7,980 nucleotides of DNA from Hyphomicrobiales bacterium (GTDB taxonomy: Bacteria; Pseudomonadota; Alphaproteobacteria; Rhizobiales; Beijerinckiaceae): positions 1 through 7,980 of the forward strand of contig OMIJ01000050.1 in assembly GCA_900299065.1 (NCBI GenBank), written 5' to 3'. Positions 7,401 through 7,980 of this stretch are shown one piece after another. A model generated the notes under the pieces. The model did no database searches, was not told where the DNA came from, and was given only the letters and a program-made list of their open reading frames with translations. A program made the position numbers and the translations under genes. Position 1 is the first letter of the stretch; each line of letters begins with the position of its first letter.

Positions 7401-7980
7401 TTGCTGGGCGATGAGCAATCTGGTCATATTAAAGAGGTGGGCTATGAGCTCTATCAGCAAATGCTGGAAGAGGCGGTCACAGCTCTCAAGGCGGGGCTGG
7501 AAGAGCCGGCCGAAGAAGCCTGGTCGCCTAACATTACTCTGGGCTCACCCGTGACAATTCCAGAGACCTATGTCTCAGATCTCACTTTGCGTCTGTCTCT
7601 CTATCGCCGTCTGTCAACATTGGAGAGTGATGAGGAGATTGAAACCTTTGCCGCTGAAATGATTGATCGCTTTGGTCCCATGCCCGCCGAGGCCAAGCAA
7701 TTAATGAAACTGGTTTCAATCAAAGCTCTGTCTCGCAGGGCTCATGTTGAAAAGGTCGATGCTGGTCCCAAGGGTGTGATCATTGCCTTCCGTGATAATT
7801 CTTTTGCCAATCCGCAAGGCCTCGTTCGCTATATCGCCGAGCAAAGGTCAGAGGCCAAAGTGCGCCCTGACATGAAGATCGTCTTCATTCGCGACTTTGA
7901 CTCAACCGATGAGCGGCTGGAAGGCACGCGCCTGATCATGCGCACTTTGGTTGAGATTGCCGAAAAGGGCAAAAAGAAAA
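4461..7980 (+). CDS. mfd: Transcription-repair coupling factor Mfd (3' end outside window)
   Basis: Mfd binds RNA polymerase stalled at a lesion, pushes it off the DNA, and recruits UvrA to start nucleotide excision repair. The reading frame is open from ATG 4461 to the window edge, 1173 residues. Since the family usually has about 1150-1170 and the end is Lys-rich (GKKK), the stop is probably only a few codons away. Domains in order: a UvrB-like N-terminal module with PAWDCQPYDRVSPN (79-92) and GEYALRGGILDLY (173-185); the RNA polymerase interaction domain at about 503-557, with VHVDHGIGRF; then the RecG-like motor with Walker A GDVGFGKT (651-658), DEEQ (752-755), SATPIPRT (778-785) and QLRGRVGRS (921-929). 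A TRG-type segment RGSGNLLGDEQSG (976-988) and the C-terminal D7 domain (about 1010 onward) complete it. All key residues checked are present. The ribosome binding site is weak (AGG at 4450-4452), so coupling to sdhE translation is plausible. Confidence 0.97.
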   Translation, partial: MSDLTRALARIYNGGSVTLASVPDGFDALVSADLARGLAKAGEKRSAVLVHVARDAQRSRAFQDMLAFAAPSIEALDFPAWDCQPYDRVSPNASVTARRMTVLARLARTRSSLERPRILCTTIEALLQRVPPRKWMTTESFSAAPGNALDMNVLASWLEVNGFIRSSTVRDIGEYALRGGILDLYAPGMSVPIRLDFFGDILESIRSFDAETQRTLGQLRDLDLVPMSEVQLTSQSMRRFRQSYVSQFGAQTRGDTLYEAISEGRRHPGMEHWLPLFFEGLDTIFDYIEDAPIIFDALCDEAASERLAQIKDYYQARKQQYDQDPAQSSYKPLPSDALYLSQADWTKQLETRSLARLSPFAVPETSRDFVLDCGARVGRNFAAERADETVNVFEQLVIHVRNMQSQGRKVIIAGWSDGTRERLSSVLADHGLKNSELVSSLDQALAVAKDKYPLAVIGLEQGFEAGDLVIIGEQDILGDRLVRQRKKSRRAQDFLSEVAALAPGDLVVHVDHGIGRFIGLRTIEAAGAPHDCLELHYAGGDKLFLPVENLELLSRYGSEETEVQLDRLGGVGWQTRKARMKKRIREMAHALIKIAAARQLHEAPRLVPPEGLFDEFCARFAFEETEDQQGAIDSVLEDLAKGRPMDRLVCGDVGFGKTEVALRAAFAAAINGKQVAVVVPTTLLARQHYRNFVQRFSGLPLKVAQMSRMVSAADLKAAKAGLESGAVDIVVGTHAVLGKSVQFKDLGLVIIDEEQHFGVAHKERLKELRAEVHVLTLSATPIPRTLQLALTGVRELSIIATAPVDRLAVRTFITPFDELIIREALLRERYRGGQSFYVCPRIEDIDDVTTFLRTQVPEVKFVIAHGQMPSGELEDKMSAFYEGKYDVLVSTAIVESGLDIPTANTLIVNRADMFGLAQLYQLRGRVGRSKIRAYALFTLPAKKQITPQAEKRLKVLQTLDTLGAGFQLASHDLDLRGSGNLLGDEQSGHIKEVGYELYQQMLEEAVTALKAGLEEPAEEAWSPNITLGSPVTIPETYVSDLTLRLSLYRRLSTLESDEEIETFAAEMIDRFGPMPAEAKQLMKLVSIKALSRRAHVEKVDAGPKGVIIAFRDNSFANPQGLVRYIAEQRSEAKVRPDMKIVFIRDFDSTDERLEGTRLIMRTLVEIAEKGKKK

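Noticed and set aside
4461..7980. Truncation or frameshift in mfd
   Set aside because: The missing stop is only due to the window edge; I found the frame unbroken and the expected domains are present in order.

Overview
The window reads as an ordinary housekeeping segment of an alphaproteobacterial chromosome, most likely Hyphomicrobiales (Rhizobiales). This rests on the gene order DUF502 – recG – sdhE – mfd, which I recall as common in that order, on the type of protein motifs, and on a moderately GC-rich composition judged by eye. No sequence search was possible, so the assignment below the class level is inference. I see no insertion sequence, phage gene, CRISPR array, tRNA or rRNA.

Layout from left to right. 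(1) The 3' part of a major facilitator superfamily transporter on the + strand (1-904), cut by the left edge. (2) A 247-base intergenic stretch (905-1151). It holds a 17-bp tandem duplication, a hairpin that contains a perfect AGGAGG and an ATG, and a possible 23-codon ORF. (3) A DUF502 inner-membrane protein (1152-1880, +) whose only available start is TTG. (4) recG on the - strand (1895-3988), tail to tail with the DUF502 gene, with 14 bases between the stop codons. (5) A 148-base divergent control region (3989-4136). It has a good sigma70-like promoter pointing at sdhE, an imperfect palindrome touching its -35 box, and an 11-bp hairpin predicted to lie at the very start of the mRNA. (6) sdhE (4137-4436, +), the succinate dehydrogenase flavinylation factor. 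(7) mfd (4461-7980, +), the transcription-repair coupling factor. It starts 24 bases after sdhE, is probably in the same operon, and is cut by the right edge apparently a few codons before its stop.

Functionally the centre of the window is DNA repair. RecG (fork reversal) and Mfd (removal of stalled RNA polymerase and recruitment of UvrA) share the same type of motor and lie on either side of a small respiratory-complex assembly factor. The protein-coding part holds nothing that looks like an undescribed system. The observations that deserve a second look are in the non-coding DNA: the hairpin and small ORF at 937-1030, the leader hairpin at 4072-4097, and two micro-tandem duplications, one spanning a possible start codon and one spanning the sdhE stop codon.
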